NCBI RefSeq assembly: GCF_900120375.1
Contig: NZ_LT635480.1
Location: forward strand, 1,742,840 to 1,806,839
Length of the DNA stretch: 64,000 nucleotides
From: Ndongobacter massiliensis
Lineage (GTDB): Bacteria; Bacillota; Clostridia; Tissierellales; Peptoniphilaceae
Reading direction: 5' to 3'
Part shown: positions 43,465-52,760 of the stretch, piece after piece
How positions within the stretch are numbered: position 1 is the first letter of the stretch
How the letters are laid out: each line of letters starts with the position of its first letter
Made by a program: the position numbers and the translations under genes
The notes under the pieces: generated by a model
Told to the model about the DNA's origin: nothing
Database searches by the model: none
Seen by the model: the letters and a program-made list of their open reading frames with translations, nothing else

Positions 43465-44487
43465 ATGCGAAACGAACGAAAAGACGATCACATTTACAAG
43501 TATCTGAAGACCGAGTACAAGGGCGATACGCTGCTTGGCGATGTGTATTTTGAAACGAACGCACTGCCGGAATTGAATGTGGACGACATCGACCCCTCCG
43601 TCACTTTTTGCGGGAAGACGATCGGATTCCCACTCCTGATCAATGCCATGACGGGCGGAACGGACATGACGGAAGGGATCAATCAGGATTTGGCGATGCT
43701 CGCCCGCGATTTCAATCTGCCGATGCAAGTCGGTTCACAGCGCATTGCACTCGAAGATCCGAACACGGTGGAGAGCTTTACCATTGTACGTTCCGTTCTG
43801 GGGCCGGAGCACGTGGTTTTGGGAAATTTAGGGGCTCTCGCGACGGTTCATGAAATCGAACGCGCCCTGGATATGCTGCAAGCCGACGCAATCGGGCTGC
43901 ACCTGAATGTGGCACAGGAATTGTGTATGAAAGAGGGCGACCGTCATTTTCGCGGGACGGAAGCGGCATTGCGTGCCGCACAGCAGGCCTTTCCCGGACG
44001 CATTCTCGTCAAGGAAGTGGGCTTTGGTTTGAGCAAGGCGGTGGGGCGGAAGCTCCGCGATCTGCAGATTCCGATGATCGACGTGGGCGGTGCGGGCGGC
44101 ACAAACTTTTTGGAATTGGAAGATTTGCGCAATGTCGAAGCGGACAGTTCCGAGTTTTACGATTGGGGCATTCCCACTGCCCAGTCGCTGCTCAATATTC
44201 GTTCGACCTGTCCGGACGCCTTTGTCATCGCGGGGGGCGGACTGCGTACGGCAAGCGACATGATCCGCGCGGGCATGCTCGGAGCCGACCTTTGTGCGAT
44301 GAGCGGCGAAATCCTGCGCTATCTGTTGATCGGCGGCTACGAATACACGAAAAAAGCGTTGGCGATGCTTATTGATCGGACAAAAACAGGGCTGCTGCTT
44401 TTGGGTTGTCGGCGTTTTGAAGACCTGCGCAATGTGCCGCATCGCTTGACCGGCAAATTGGCGGAAAGAGTCGGTGACGATGTGTAA
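43465..44487 (+). CDS. fni: Isopentenyl-diphosphate delta-isomerase, type 2 (FMN-dependent)
   Basis: The enzyme interconverts IPP and DMAPP for isoprenoid synthesis using reduced FMN. It has 340 residues with the N-terminal RKDDH signature, INAMTGGT (~61), MQVGSQRIAL, VKEVGFGLS, the phosphate/FMN site DVGGAGGTNF and the glycine-rich AGGGLRTA. Type-2 enzymes often accompany the mevalonate pathway, but no other isoprenoid gene is in the window. The next gene overlaps by 8 bases. Confidence 0.95.
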   Translation: MRNERKDDHIYKYLKTEYKGDTLLGDVYFETNALPELNVDDIDPSVTFCGKTIGFPLLINAMTGGTDMTEGINQDLAMLARDFNLPMQVGSQRIALEDPNTVESFTIVRSVLGPEHVVLGNLGALATVHEIERALDMLQADAIGLHLNVAQELCMKEGDRHFRGTEAALRAAQQAFPGRILVKEVGFGLSKAVGRKLRDLQIPMIDVGGAGGTNFLELEDLRNVEADSSEFYDWGIPTAQSLLNIRSTCPDAFVIAGGGLRTASDMIRAGMLGADLCAMSGEILRYLLIGGYEYTKKALAMLIDRTKTGLLLLGCRRFEDLRNVPHRLTGKLAERVGDDV

Positions 44488-45994
44488 GCGCAGTACGGAA
44501 GTGTTGAGCGGGGACCCTCTGCACAAGGTGTTCCGGCGGGGTGCGCTTCTTTTGTGCATTCTCCTGTTGCTGGGCGCCTGCAAAACGGGACCCGACACGG
44601 CGTCGAATCAGCCGGTCGAGCAGTCCGAGGCGACAGCACAGAGTGCGGTCACGAATGCGGACGCGACGAGCGAGAAAGCGCCGGTAAGTTCCGGTATGGT
44701 ATCGAACGAGCCGTCGGTGGCCACGCTACAGACGCTGCAGCAAGACATCGCACGGGTGGAATCGGATTTTCTATCTTCGTGGTCCTTGGATCTGCCGGAG
44801 CCGCAAATTCCGGCTCCCCTTACGTCAGCGCAGCGCGAAGCGGATTTTGAAGCATTGTATGCGATCCTGTCTGAGGATTATCCGTTTTTCGGGGTGGAAA
44901 AGCGTCGCACGGGTGTGGATTGGCGCACCAGAAAAGAAGAGTATGTCGCGCGGGTCCGCGCTTGTGCGGATGACGAAGCGTTCTTTGAAGAAATCGCCGC
45001 AATTTTAGACGATTTGCACAACGATCACACCAAACTTTGCGGTTGGGAAGAAATTGAATCGGTGCTGGAGCACTACTCATATTACGCGGATCTGCCTTCC
45101 ATTCGCGAAGAATATCTCGCATTAAATTTGCCCGTGGTGCGCGATCGCTATAACGTGGAGGGGCAGCAGCCTTCCGCAGATGCGAACGGGGTTTGGGAGG
45201 ACGATCCGTCGCAATGGGTGCACAATCTTTTTTGCCAGGATCTGGTCGCCGGGCGTGTCGGGTATATCGTCGTGCCGGAGATGCTCTCGGAGACCGAATG
45301 GGGCTATGATCAGCAAGTACTGCAGGAATATCTGCAAACGGCAATCGATTATCCGGCACTGGTTGTGGATATTCGGCAAAATCCGGGCGGGCTCATGGAA
45401 TATTGGCTGAATTTTCTGGCACCGACCCTAGCGGATCGTTCCTACCGGGCGACCAACTGGCTCTTTTTCCGCGGCGGCGCGCCGTCTCGGCGCATGTTGC
45501 ATGCACTGGAACCATCCGTGACGGCCATTGCGGAATTGCCGCAGCGCCTGCACATGTTGGGAAATCGTGCTCCGATTTTTGCTCATAGGGAAGATTTGAA
45601 GGAATTTTCCTGGTTTTATGAAGATGATCAGGAAGTGGCGCCATTGCAGGACGGACCGCGCTTTCACGGGCGATTGTACCTCCTCGTGGACGACGGTGTG
45701 TACAGCGCCGCGGAAGCCTTTGCGTCTTTTGCCAAACAAAGCGGATTTGCGCAATTAATTGGAAGAAGAACCGGGGGCGACGGCATCACGATGGGTATGT
45801 TATATCGTGTCCTTCCGAATTCGGGGCTGGTGTTTACGTACCCGAATGCCCTCGGTTATTCGCAGGACGGAAAAATTAATGAAGAAGAAAAGACGGAGCC
45901 CGATGTGGTGACGTCGGATCCGATCGGTTGGGTGTTGGAACGCGAAGCTTCTTTGCAGACATGGAACGATCGGAAGGGGGAAAAGGATGAGTGA
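44480..45994 (+). CDS. S41-family peptidase-like lipoprotein
   Basis: This ~504-residue protein is predicted to act outside the membrane. It has a lipobox LLLLGAC and a Ser/Thr/Glu-rich linker to ~90, then a helical region with DDLHNDHTKLCG. The C-terminal-processing-protease fold follows, with VGYIVVPEM, VVDIRQNPGG and the nucleophile region DDGVYSAAEAFA (Ser of SAAE). The catalytic Lys is not obvious. No PDZ domain was recognised. GTG 44474 is an alternative start; ATG 44480 is preferred. It overlaps its neighbours at both ends, suggesting one operon. Confidence 0.85.
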   Translation: MCKRSTEVLSGDPLHKVFRRGALLLCILLLLGACKTGPDTASNQPVEQSEATAQSAVTNADATSEKAPVSSGMVSNEPSVATLQTLQQDIARVESDFLSSWSLDLPEPQIPAPLTSAQREADFEALYAILSEDYPFFGVEKRRTGVDWRTRKEEYVARVRACADDEAFFEEIAAILDDLHNDHTKLCGWEEIESVLEHYSYYADLPSIREEYLALNLPVVRDRYNVEGQQPSADANGVWEDDPSQWVHNLFCQDLVAGRVGYIVVPEMLSETEWGYDQQVLQEYLQTAIDYPALVVDIRQNPGGLMEYWLNFLAPTLADRSYRATNWLFFRGGAPSRRMLHALEPSVTAIAELPQRLHMLGNRAPIFAHREDLKEFSWFYEDDQEVAPLQDGPRFHGRLYLLVDDGVYSAAEAFASFAKQSGFAQLIGRRTGGDGITMGMLYRVLPNSGLVFTYPNALGYSQDGKINEEEKTEPDVVTSDPIGWVLEREASLQTWNDRKGEKDE

Positions 45995-46784
45995 GGAAAG
46001 AAAAAAACCAATTTTTTACCAACCGCCGCATGAAAAGAGCCGGATCGGACGCGTCATTGCGGTCATGTCCGGCAAGGGCGGCGTAGGAAAATCACTGGTA
46101 ACGGGACTTGCGGCGCTGGCCGTGGCGCGTTCCGGAAAAAATGTGGGCATTTTGGATGCGGATATTACCGGTCCTTCGATTCCCGCGTCGTTCGGCGTAA
46201 AACCGCCGCTGCCGATGGTGGACGGAACTGCCTATGCCGCCCGGAGTGCGACGGGCATTCAGATCGTTTCGACGAACTTGATATTGCCGAAGGAAACGGA
46301 CCCGATTATCTGGAAGGGACCGATGATCGCACAGGGCGTGAAACAGTTTTGGAGCGATATTGTCTGGGAAGATGTCGATGTGCTTTTTGTCGACATGCCG
46401 CCCGGAACGGGCGATGTGCCGCTGACGGTTTTTCAGACTTTGCCCGTGGACGGCATTCTGATTGTCGCCTCGCCGCAGGAACTGGTGTCCATGATTGTTG
46501 AAAAAGCCATCAACATGGCGCGGATGATGGGCGTGAAAGTTTTGGGAATGATTGAGAATATGAGCTATTTCCGTGCACCGGACACGGGAACGGAGTACAA
46601 GATTTTTGGCGAAAGTCACGTCGATGAGGTGGCGGCGGAAAAGAAAATTCCGGTGTTGGCGAAGTTGCCGCTGGACCCCGCAGTGGCGGCGACCATCGAT
46701 GCCGGGCGCATTGAAGAATTGGATACGCGGGTGCTTTCCAAAGTCGTGGATGTGATTGCGGCGTTGCCGCTGCGAAAGGAGTAA
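45987..46784 (+). CDS. Mrp/NBP35 (ApbC)-family P-loop ATPase
   Basis: This is a predicted iron-sulfur cluster carrier or scaffold of 265 residues. Deviant Walker A GKGGVGKS is at 29-36, with DADITGPSIP, DVLFVDMPPGTGD and IENMSYF also present. The CxxC that normally follows MSYF and bridges a 4Fe-4S cluster in the dimer is replaced by RAPDTG, so classical cluster binding is doubtful. GGGGGAAAAGG precedes the ATG. The start overlaps the S41 gene by 8 bases; transketolase follows after 3 bases. Confidence 0.9.
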   Translation: MSEERKKPIFYQPPHEKSRIGRVIAVMSGKGGVGKSLVTGLAALAVARSGKNVGILDADITGPSIPASFGVKPPLPMVDGTAYAARSATGIQIVSTNLILPKETDPIIWKGPMIAQGVKQFWSDIVWEDVDVLFVDMPPGTGDVPLTVFQTLPVDGILIVASPQELVSMIVEKAINMARMMGVKVLGMIENMSYFRAPDTGTEYKIFGESHVDEVAAEKKIPVLAKLPLDPAVAATIDAGRIEELDTRVLSKVVDVIAALPLRKE

Positions 46785-46787
46785 TGG

Positions 46788-48797
46788 ATGTTTGATAGAA
46801 CGGATCAGTTGGCCATCAATGCACTGCGTGTGTTGAGTGTGGACCAAATCAATCGGGCAAATTCGGGGCATCCCGGGTTGCCCTTGGGGGCGGCGCCGAT
46901 GGCGTATGCATTGTGGCGCACAATGCGGCAAAATCCGGCGAATCCGCAATGGGCGAACCGCGACCGTTTTGTGCTTTCAGCGGGGCATGGTTCGGCATTG
47001 CTGTATAGTTTGCTGCATCTGTCGGGCTATGATCTCTCTATAGAGGATTTAGAGGCATTCCGACAGTTGGGTTCGCGCACGCCGGGCCATCCGGAATACC
47101 GCGATACGCCGGGGGTTGAGGCAACGACGGGACCGCTGGGGCAGGGCTTTGCCAATGCGGTTGGCATGGCGATGGCGGAAGCGCACCAAGCGGCGCTCTA
47201 CAATACGCCGTCGCACAAAATTGTCGATCATTATACGTATGCGCTGTGCGGCGACGGTTGCCTGATGGAAGGCATTTCCGGGGAAGCGGCTTCGCTCGCG
47301 GGGCAGCTCAAGTTGGGCAAACTTATCGTGCTCTACGATTCGAACGACGTGTGTCTGGACGGACCGACGTCGATGACCTTTTCCGAGAACGTCGGTCTGC
47401 GCTTCAAGGCATACGGCTGGCAAGTGTTGCATGTACCGGACGGCAATGATGTGGAAGCGATCGCGCAGGCGCTGGAGGCGGCAAAACAGGCGACGGAGCA
47501 GCCGACGTTAATTGAAGTCAAGACAGTAATCGGGTTCGGTTCGCCGAAACAGGGTACGAATCAGGTGCACGGTAACCCCATCGGGGAAGAGGGACGCAAG
47601 GCGTTGTGCGAAGCGCTGGATTGGAAGGAGGCGCCCTTTGTCATCCCGCAGGCGGTCTATGACCGCTTCCGGGAGTGTATCGCCGAGCGCGGTGCACAGG
47701 CAGAAGCAGCTTGGAACGAAGCCGTTGCTGCCTATGAAAAAGAAGATCCGCAGCGCGTCGCCGCGTACCGGGATGCATTGGCGGGGCGTTTGCCGGAAAA
47801 TTGGGCATCGAAGCTGCCGGTCTACAAAGCGGGCGACAAGGCGCTTGCCACGCGCAAGAGCTCCGAGGCGGCAATTCAACAGGTTGCGGCAGCGCTTCCG
47901 CAATTCTGGGGCGGTTCGGCAGATCTTTCGTCTTCCAACAACACATTGATTCAGGGCGAGCTCGATTTTCTGCCCGGCTCCTACGAAGGACGGAATATCT
48001 GGTACGGCGTGCGTGAATTTGCCATGGCGGCGATTCAAAACGGCATTGTGCTGCACGGCGGTTCCAAGACCTATGCCGCGACGTTCTTTGTCTTTTCAGA
48101 TTACCCACGCGCCGCCGTGCGCGTGGCGGCGCTCTCCAAGTTGCCGGTAATCTACGTATTCACGCATGATTCCGTGGCGGTCGGGGAGGACGGACCGACG
48201 CATGAGCCGATTGAACAGCTGGCGTCGTGGCGCGCCATGCCGAATGTCGATGTGCTGCGTCCGGCGGACGGCAATGAGGTGTCGCAGGCGTGGCGCTTGG
48301 CAGTCGAAAGCGAAGATCATCCGACGCTTCTGGTGTTGAGTCGCCAGAATCTGCCCGTGCTGGAATATTCCGCCGCGCTGGCAGAAGAAGGGGTCGCGCG
48401 TGGTGGGTACGTTGTCTCAGAGGCGGACGGAAGCGTGCCGCAGGAGGCAACGGGCTTACTATTGGCGACCGGCTCGGAAGTTTCGTTGGCGTTGGAAGTG
48501 CAGAAACTCTTGGCGGATCAGGGCATCTGCACCGCCGTTGTATCGTTGCCGAGTTTCTTCCGCTTCGATCAACAGGAGGAAGCCTACCGCGAGCGCGTTT
48601 TGCCACGTCGAATTCAAAACCGCATGAGCATTGAAATGGGCGCGACCTTCGGTTGGGCGAAGTATGTCGGAAGCGCGGGCATTCGCTGCGGCATTGACCG
48701 TTTCGGCGCATCCGGCAAGGGCGCGGAAGTGACGGCGAAGTTCGGTTTTACCGCCAAAGCGCTGGCGGCACGTTACCGGGAAGCCTTTGAAAAGTAA
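46788..48797 (+). CDS. tkt: Transketolase
   Basis: This thiamine-diphosphate enzyme of the non-oxidative pentose phosphate pathway has 669 residues, the full family length. The ThDP/Mg motif is [13 protein letters not shown] (~152), with HPG near the N-terminus, [11 protein letters not shown]-like [10 protein letters not shown], the Glu in VREFAMAA and the [16 protein letters not shown]-like loop ([16 protein letters not shown]). AAGGAG precedes the ATG. The small transaldolase follows, making a sugar-phosphate interconversion pair. Confidence 0.97.
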   Translation: MFDRTDQLAINALRVLSVDQINRANSGHPGLPLGAAPMAYALWRTMRQNPANPQWANRDRFVLSAGHGSALLYSLLHLSGYDLSIEDLEAFRQLGSRTPGHPEYRDTPGVEATTGPLGQGFANAVGMAMAEAHQAALYNTPSHKIVDHYTYALCGDGCLMEGISGEAASLAGQLKLGKLIVLYDSNDVCLDGPTSMTFSENVGLRFKAYGWQVLHVPDGNDVEAIAQALEAAKQATEQPTLIEVKTVIGFGSPKQGTNQVHGNPIGEEGRKALCEALDWKEAPFVIPQAVYDRFRECIAERGAQAEAAWNEAVAAYEKEDPQRVAAYRDALAGRLPENWASKLPVYKAGDKALATRKSSEAAIQQVAAALPQFWGGSADLSSSNNTLIQGELDFLPGSYEGRNIWYGVREFAMAAIQNGIVLHGGSKTYAATFFVFSDYPRAAVRVAALSKLPVIYVFTHDSVAVGEDGPTHEPIEQLASWRAMPNVDVLRPADGNEVSQAWRLAVESEDHPTLLVLSRQNLPVLEYSAALAEEGVARGGYVVSEADGSVPQEATGLLLATGSEVSLALEVQKLLADQGICTAVVSLPSFFRFDQQEEAYRERVLPRRIQNRMSIEMGATFGWAKYVGSAGIRCGIDRFGASGKGAEVTAKFGFTAKALAARYREAFEK

Positions 48798-48891
48798 TGG
48801 AGAAGCTCGCGCCTTTGCGCGGGAAAAGCCCCGCATAAGTGGGCAACAGAACACCGGCGAGCGCCGGCAGCTATAGAAAGGGAGGAATGTT

Positions 48892-49545
48892 ATGAAATTT
48901 TTTCTGGATACGGCAAATGTGGATGAAATTCGACGCGTAAATGATTTGGGATTGTGCGACGGGGTTACGACGAATCCGACGCTGATTTCCAAGGAAGGGC
49001 GTCCATTTGAGGAAGTGGTCAAGGAAATTTGTTCGGTGGTCGATGGTCCCGTTTCGGCGGAAGTCATCGGTCTGAAGAAAGAGGAAATGATCGAAGAAGC
49101 GCGGAATTTGGCAAAGTGGGCGGATAATATCGTCGTCAAGATTCCGATGACGGAAGAGGGACTCGGTGCGATTAAAGTACTCGCCGCCGAAGGCATTAAG
49201 ACGAACTGCACCCTGATTTTTTCCGTCGCGCAGGGTCTGATGGCGGCAAAGGCGGGCGCAACTTACATCAGTCCGTTTATCGGTCGCATTGATGACATTG
49301 GCGAGCGCGGTATGGATCTTATTGAAGATCTGCGCATCGTTTTGGACAACTACGGCTATGATACGGAAATCATCGCCGCCTCGATCCGTCACATCGGGCA
49401 CCTGGAAGAAGCTGCATTGGCAGGCGCGGACATCGCTACGGTGCCGGGGTCGCTTTTCCCGAAACTGTGGAGTCATCCGCTGACCGATAAGGGCATTGCG
49501 AACTTCCTCAAGGACTGGGAAAAGTATCAGAAGGGCTTAAAATAA
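48892..49545 (+). CDS. Small transaldolase / fructose-6-phosphate aldolase (TalC/FSA family)
   Basis: This 217-residue TIM-barrel class-I aldolase has [13 protein letters not shown] at the start, TTNPTLI, the Schiff-base Lys K83 in VVKIPMT and the C-terminal phosphate site SIRHIGH...GADIATVP. Members act either as transaldolase or as fructose-6-phosphate aldolase, and sequence alone does not settle which. Linkage to transketolase favours the transaldolase role. The 94-base gap upstream contains small GC hairpins (for example CCGGCG-AG-CGCCGG) and the GGGAGG ribosome site. Confidence 0.93.
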   Translation: MKFFLDTANVDEIRRVNDLGLCDGVTTNPTLISKEGRPFEEVVKEICSVVDGPVSAEVIGLKKEEMIEEARNLAKWADNIVVKIPMTEEGLGAIKVLAAEGIKTNCTLIFSVAQGLMAAKAGATYISPFIGRIDDIGERGMDLIEDLRIVLDNYGYDTEIIAASIRHIGHLEEAALAGADIATVPGSLFPKLWSHPLTDKGIANFLKDWEKYQKGLK

Positions 49546-49587
49546 GCTGGCAAACATTCAAGACAAACGAAACGGCAGGAGAACTTT

Positions 49588-50352
49588 ATGAAAAGATTTT
49601 CAGGAAAAGTGGCGGTAGTCACGGGTGCAAGCTCCGGCATGGGGCGGGACATCGCCCGCGGTCTTTGTGAAGAGGGGGCCATCGTCGTTGCGGTGGCGCG
49701 CCGCCAGAACCGCCTCGAGGAACTGGCAGAAAAATGCAAGGATATGGAAGGAAAGATTCTCCCCTACGTGGCGGATCTGATGAATGATGAAGAAAATCGG
49801 AAGATGGTCGACTACGCTGTTGAGCAGGGTGGAAAAATCGATATTCTCATCAACAATGCCGGCATGATGGATGAAATGAAGCCGGTTGGCGAAGTGGACG
49901 AAGATTTGTATCACCGGGTCATGACGCTCAATGCCAAAAGCCCCATGTTGGCGATGCAGCGTGCCGTTCAGGTGATGAAAGAGCAGGAAACGGGCGGCGT
50001 TATTCTGAACATCGCTTCCATCGGCGGAACGAACGGCTGCAAAGCCGGCGCCGTCTACACGATGTCCAAGCACGCGCTAGTCGGTCTGACGCAGAATACC
50101 GCATTTATGTATGCCGGGAAGAACATTCGCTGCAATGCAATTTGCCCGGGCGGTGTCAAGACCGAGGTCGGCGTCAATATGAAAGCACCGAGTCAGTTGG
50201 GCATTGCGCGCGTCATGGCAGGCGTGGACACCAGTATTCGACAGGCGGAAGTGGAAGAAATTACGGGGTTGGCGCTCTTTGTCGTTAGCGATGCCGCGTC
50301 GTTTGTCAACGGTTCGATCATTACGGCGGATGGCGGTGTGACGAGCTGCTGA
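49588..50352 (+). CDS. Short-chain dehydrogenase/reductase (SDR)
   Basis: This is a 254-residue classical SDR. The cofactor motif TGASSGMG is at ~12-19, NNAG at ~88, and the catalytic Ser, Tyr and Lys lie in NIASIGG and YTMSK. ARR after beta-2 suggests NADP(H) preference (inference). The substrate is not predictable. AGGAG precedes the ATG, 42 bases after the transaldolase, and a strong terminator follows. Confidence 0.9.
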   Translation: MKRFSGKVAVVTGASSGMGRDIARGLCEEGAIVVAVARRQNRLEELAEKCKDMEGKILPYVADLMNDEENRKMVDYAVEQGGKIDILINNAGMMDEMKPVGEVDEDLYHRVMTLNAKSPMLAMQRAVQVMKEQETGGVILNIASIGGTNGCKAGAVYTMSKHALVGLTQNTAFMYAGKNIRCNAICPGGVKTEVGVNMKAPSQLGIARVMAGVDTSIRQAEVEEITGLALFVVSDAASFVNGSIITADGGVTSC

Positions 50353-50377
50353 CGGCGGGAATTCTACAAAATATATA

Positions 50378-50415
50378 CCACAAGAAAAAGCGGGATTTTC
50401 CGCTTTTTCTTGTGG
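50378..50415 (+). terminator. Strong intrinsic terminator after the SDR gene
   Basis: A perfect 16-bp dyad has arms at 50378-50393 and 50400-50415 and a GATTTT loop. Its core GCGG/CCGC is followed by TTTTTCTT. It closes the gene run that starts at 42284. Confidence 0.92.
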
Positions 50416-50824
50416 AACCCTTTTTGCTTCGTTACGATGAGGGCGATTCTGTTTTTTGCTCGTTACAGCAAACACATGGCTCTGTCGACGGACTAAAATA
50501 GAATAATTGCAAAAAACACAGCATCGTCGTGCCGCTTAAAAGGCAAAAAAGCCAAAAACACCAGCTATCACGTCTTCGAAATGAATGAAATTGACCGTCC
50601 AAATGCGCAACAAAGCGAAAAGATCAGCAGTTTTCCAAAGAATTTAGAAAAAGTTGACCGTGTAAAATCGTAAAATAAAAAAAACATCTGTCGAAAACTC
50701 TAAAATTGGAAACTCGGGTCCTATTTCATAAATTGCAATAAATTTTTATGTAAATTTTCAAGTTTATATTTACTTTGTACAACAAGCCTCGTCAACTTAG
50801 TTGACACAACGGAAAGGCGCGTCT
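50416..50824. other. AT-rich gene-free interval
   Basis: About 400 bases without a recognised gene, clearly more AT-rich than its surroundings. It holds two copies of TTGACCGT (50591-50598 and 50654-50661), the palindrome TTGTACAA (50775-50782) and a 15-base operator-like palindrome at 50791. A 31-codon frame beginning at the ATG near 50581 has no ribosome site. It could be a long regulatory region or the remains of a lost gene. Confidence 0.5.
50791..50805 (+). promoter_or_regulatory. Palindrome GTCAAC-TTA-GTTGAC, candidate operator
   Basis: A perfect 6+3+6 dyad lies 19 bases before the start codon of the membrane-protein gene, next to its ribosome site. The form resembles MarR- or TetR-type operators. 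No such regulator is encoded in the window. Confidence 0.5.
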
Positions 50825-51715
50825 ATGAAAATAAAAAAAGCACATCCTCGAAAATATCCGTATCAGAAAAAACGAACATTGATACTGTATCTGATTCTGC
50901 GAGCGTTGGTTATCGCCGGACTGGTGCGTGCCGCGTTCCGAAGAGAGTGGGAAACGGTCTTTATGTGCGTGCTCGTGCTGTTCCTGTTTTTATTGCCGAG
51001 CATTTTGCAACGACAGTGGAAAATTGAACTGCCGAGCACACTGGAATGTATTATTCTTCTTTTTATTTTTGCCGCACAAATTTTGGGCGAAATTAACAAT
51101 TTTTACGGACGCGTTCCGCATTGGGACACGGCACTCCATACGGTCAACGGATTTCTCTGTGCCGCCATCGGCTTTGCATTGGTCGATCTATTCAATCGGC
51201 AGGCGCACATGACCTTCAAATTATCGCCGCTCTACCTTGCCATTGTGGCTTTTTGCTTCTCGATGACCATCGGAGTTTTATGGGAATTTCTTGAGTACAG
51301 CGGGGATCAGTTCCTGGGCATGGATACGCAAAAAGACACCGTAGTGCACGAAATTCATTCCGTGATGTTGGATCCGCAGCAACAAGGTCATGTGGTTTCT
51401 CTCGAAGGCATTACCGATACGGCGGTGATCTACGCCGACGGCCATCAGGAGTTGTTGGGCTTGGGCGGCTATTTGGACATAGGCATCCATGACACCATGA
51501 AGGATCTTCTGGTGAATTTTGCCGGTGCCGTCGTCTTTTCCTTTATTGGCTATTATTATGTAAAAAATCGCGGAAAGGGGCGCTTTGCCGCGCGTTTTAT
51601 TCCGAAAGTGTTGTTCGACGAAACGGACGCTTCGGAAAAAGACGAGCAGTCAAGGACAGCAGCACAGGGGTCAGCAGGAGGGAAAGAAGCGTCGGATAGA
51701 ACAGGTCGCGAATAA
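50825..51715 (+). CDS. DUF2238-like integral membrane protein
   Basis: This 296-residue protein has about six transmembrane helices. Conserved-looking features are FYGRVPHWDTALHTVNGF (~98) and WEFLEYSGDQ (~157), which resemble the DUF2238/YjdF family. The C-terminal ~35 residues are charged and cytoplasmic. GGAAAGG precedes the ATG. Function is unknown. The isolated position behind an AT-rich operator region suggests individual regulation. Confidence 0.75.
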   Translation: MKIKKAHPRKYPYQKKRTLILYLILRALVIAGLVRAAFRREWETVFMCVLVLFLFLLPSILQRQWKIELPSTLECIILLFIFAAQILGEINNFYGRVPHWDTALHTVNGFLCAAIGFALVDLFNRQAHMTFKLSPLYLAIVAFCFSMTIGVLWEFLEYSGDQFLGMDTQKDTVVHEIHSVMLDPQQQGHVVSLEGITDTAVIYADGHQELLGLGGYLDIGIHDTMKDLLVNFAGAVVFSFIGYYYVKNRGKGRFAARFIPKVLFDETDASEKDEQSRTAAQGSAGGKEASDRTGRE

Positions 51716-52028
51716 GGAAAAACGTCGCATAGCTGCCACGCATCCGGGTGGTGAGCCATTCTGAACCGATCCGGCGACTTTTTTTAGGACAGAATTTTTC
51801 GGCAGAGGTCGAAGAAAGACGCGCGTATTTTTCCGTTTTCATAGAAAGCATCTTTCTATACATCTTTTATGTTCGGATTTTCGGCAATAGGAATGCTGTA
51901 CAAGCTTATTTATCACATCATTTTGATAAAGTTATTTTCGCAACACTATTATCACCGGAACAAACCGTTAATGCGCATAGGGAAAATCCGAGATTGTGCA
52001 CGCCGAGCGCCCTTCCGCGGGACCCAAT
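51716..52028. other. Convergent intergenic region with two inverted repeats
   Basis: No gene was recognised between the convergent genes. ATAGAAAG-CAT-CTTTCTAT (51841-51859) and TTTATCA/TGATAAA (51909-51915/51924-51930) are dyads in an AT-rich core. Neither has a proper T-run, so no clear terminator is visible for either strand. Confidence 0.45.
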
Positions 52029-52760
52029 CTACCGTGCTCCGAGAAAGCGAAAAAGCCAATCCATAGTCGAATCCAGAAAGAAAGTGTAGGCGAGGATGGA
52101 GGGGATTTTTGCCCAGAGCAGGGTGCCGAGAAAGAAGCGAAAGCGCATCTTGGAAAGCCCGGCAAACATACAGATCAGATCATCGGGCATAAAGGGGAAG
52201 AGCATGGCAAAGGCGAAAAAACCGTTGAATTTTTTCTGATTGCGGTCCAACCATTGGCTGTATTTGTTATAGCTGCTGTCGGAAACCACGGCGCGGACAA
52301 GGTGTATGCCGTAGCGGCGCGCCAGACCGAAGGCGGCGGATTCCCCGAGCAGAATGCCGATGTAGTTGTAGACAAAGCCGAGGACGGGCCCGAAGAGCCA
52401 AACACCCATGACAAGCGTCACACCACCCGGAATGATCGGGATTACGCATTGAATGACCTGCAGGAGCAGAAAAAGCACAGGCGCCCAAGGTCCGGCTTCG
52501 CGCATGAGTGCCTGCAGGCGTTCGCGGTCCGTCAGGTATCCCTTGGAGAAGGCCCAAACGCCGGCAATCAGGAACAACATGATGCCGAGGACACTCAGCC
52601 ATTGCATCCATTTTCGGATGCGCATGGTCTGCTCTTTTGACAGGCGCAAATGTGTCGCAATGCGCCCCGGTTCGCGGTGGAGATCGGCCTCCCGCTCGTG
52701 TTTGAGCCGGGCAGAAAGTGACTCGGAAGATTTTTTGGGATCAGGCGTCAGCATGGTCAT
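52029..52760 (-). CDS. TVP38/TMEM64 (SNARE-associated/DedA-like) membrane protein
   Basis: This ~243-residue protein has about five transmembrane segments. Family hallmarks are the re-entrant loop IPGGVTLVMGVWLFGP (~115) and LLGESAAFGLARRYG (~140). VTT-domain proteins of this type are implicated in lipid scrambling or flipping. The start is ATG 52760 or 52754, without a strong ribosome site. The 20-base overlap with the preceding glycosyltransferase suggests coupling. A possible role is handling the glycolipid made by that enzyme (inference). Confidence 0.88.
   Translation of the reverse strand: MTMLTPDPKKSSESLSARLKHEREADLHREPGRIATHLRLSKEQTMRIRKWMQWLSVLGIMLFLIAGVWAFSKGYLTDRERLQALMREAGPWAPVLFLLLQVIQCVIPIIPGGVTLVMGVWLFGPVLGFVYNYIGILLGESAAFGLARRYGIHLVRAVVSDSSYNKYSQWLDRNQKKFNGFFAFAMLFPFMPDDLICMFAGLSKMRFRFFLGTLLWAKIPSILAYTFFLDSTMDWLFRFLGAR

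Noticed and set aside
50581-50676. 31-codon frame in the AT-rich interval
   Set aside because: No ribosome site, no recognisable protein, and its apparent repeats reflect the duplicated TTGACCGT.
51748-52089. 113-codon plus-strand frame spanning the convergent gap
   Set aside because: Its end overlaps the TVP38 gene on the other strand; there is no ribosome site and no similarity.
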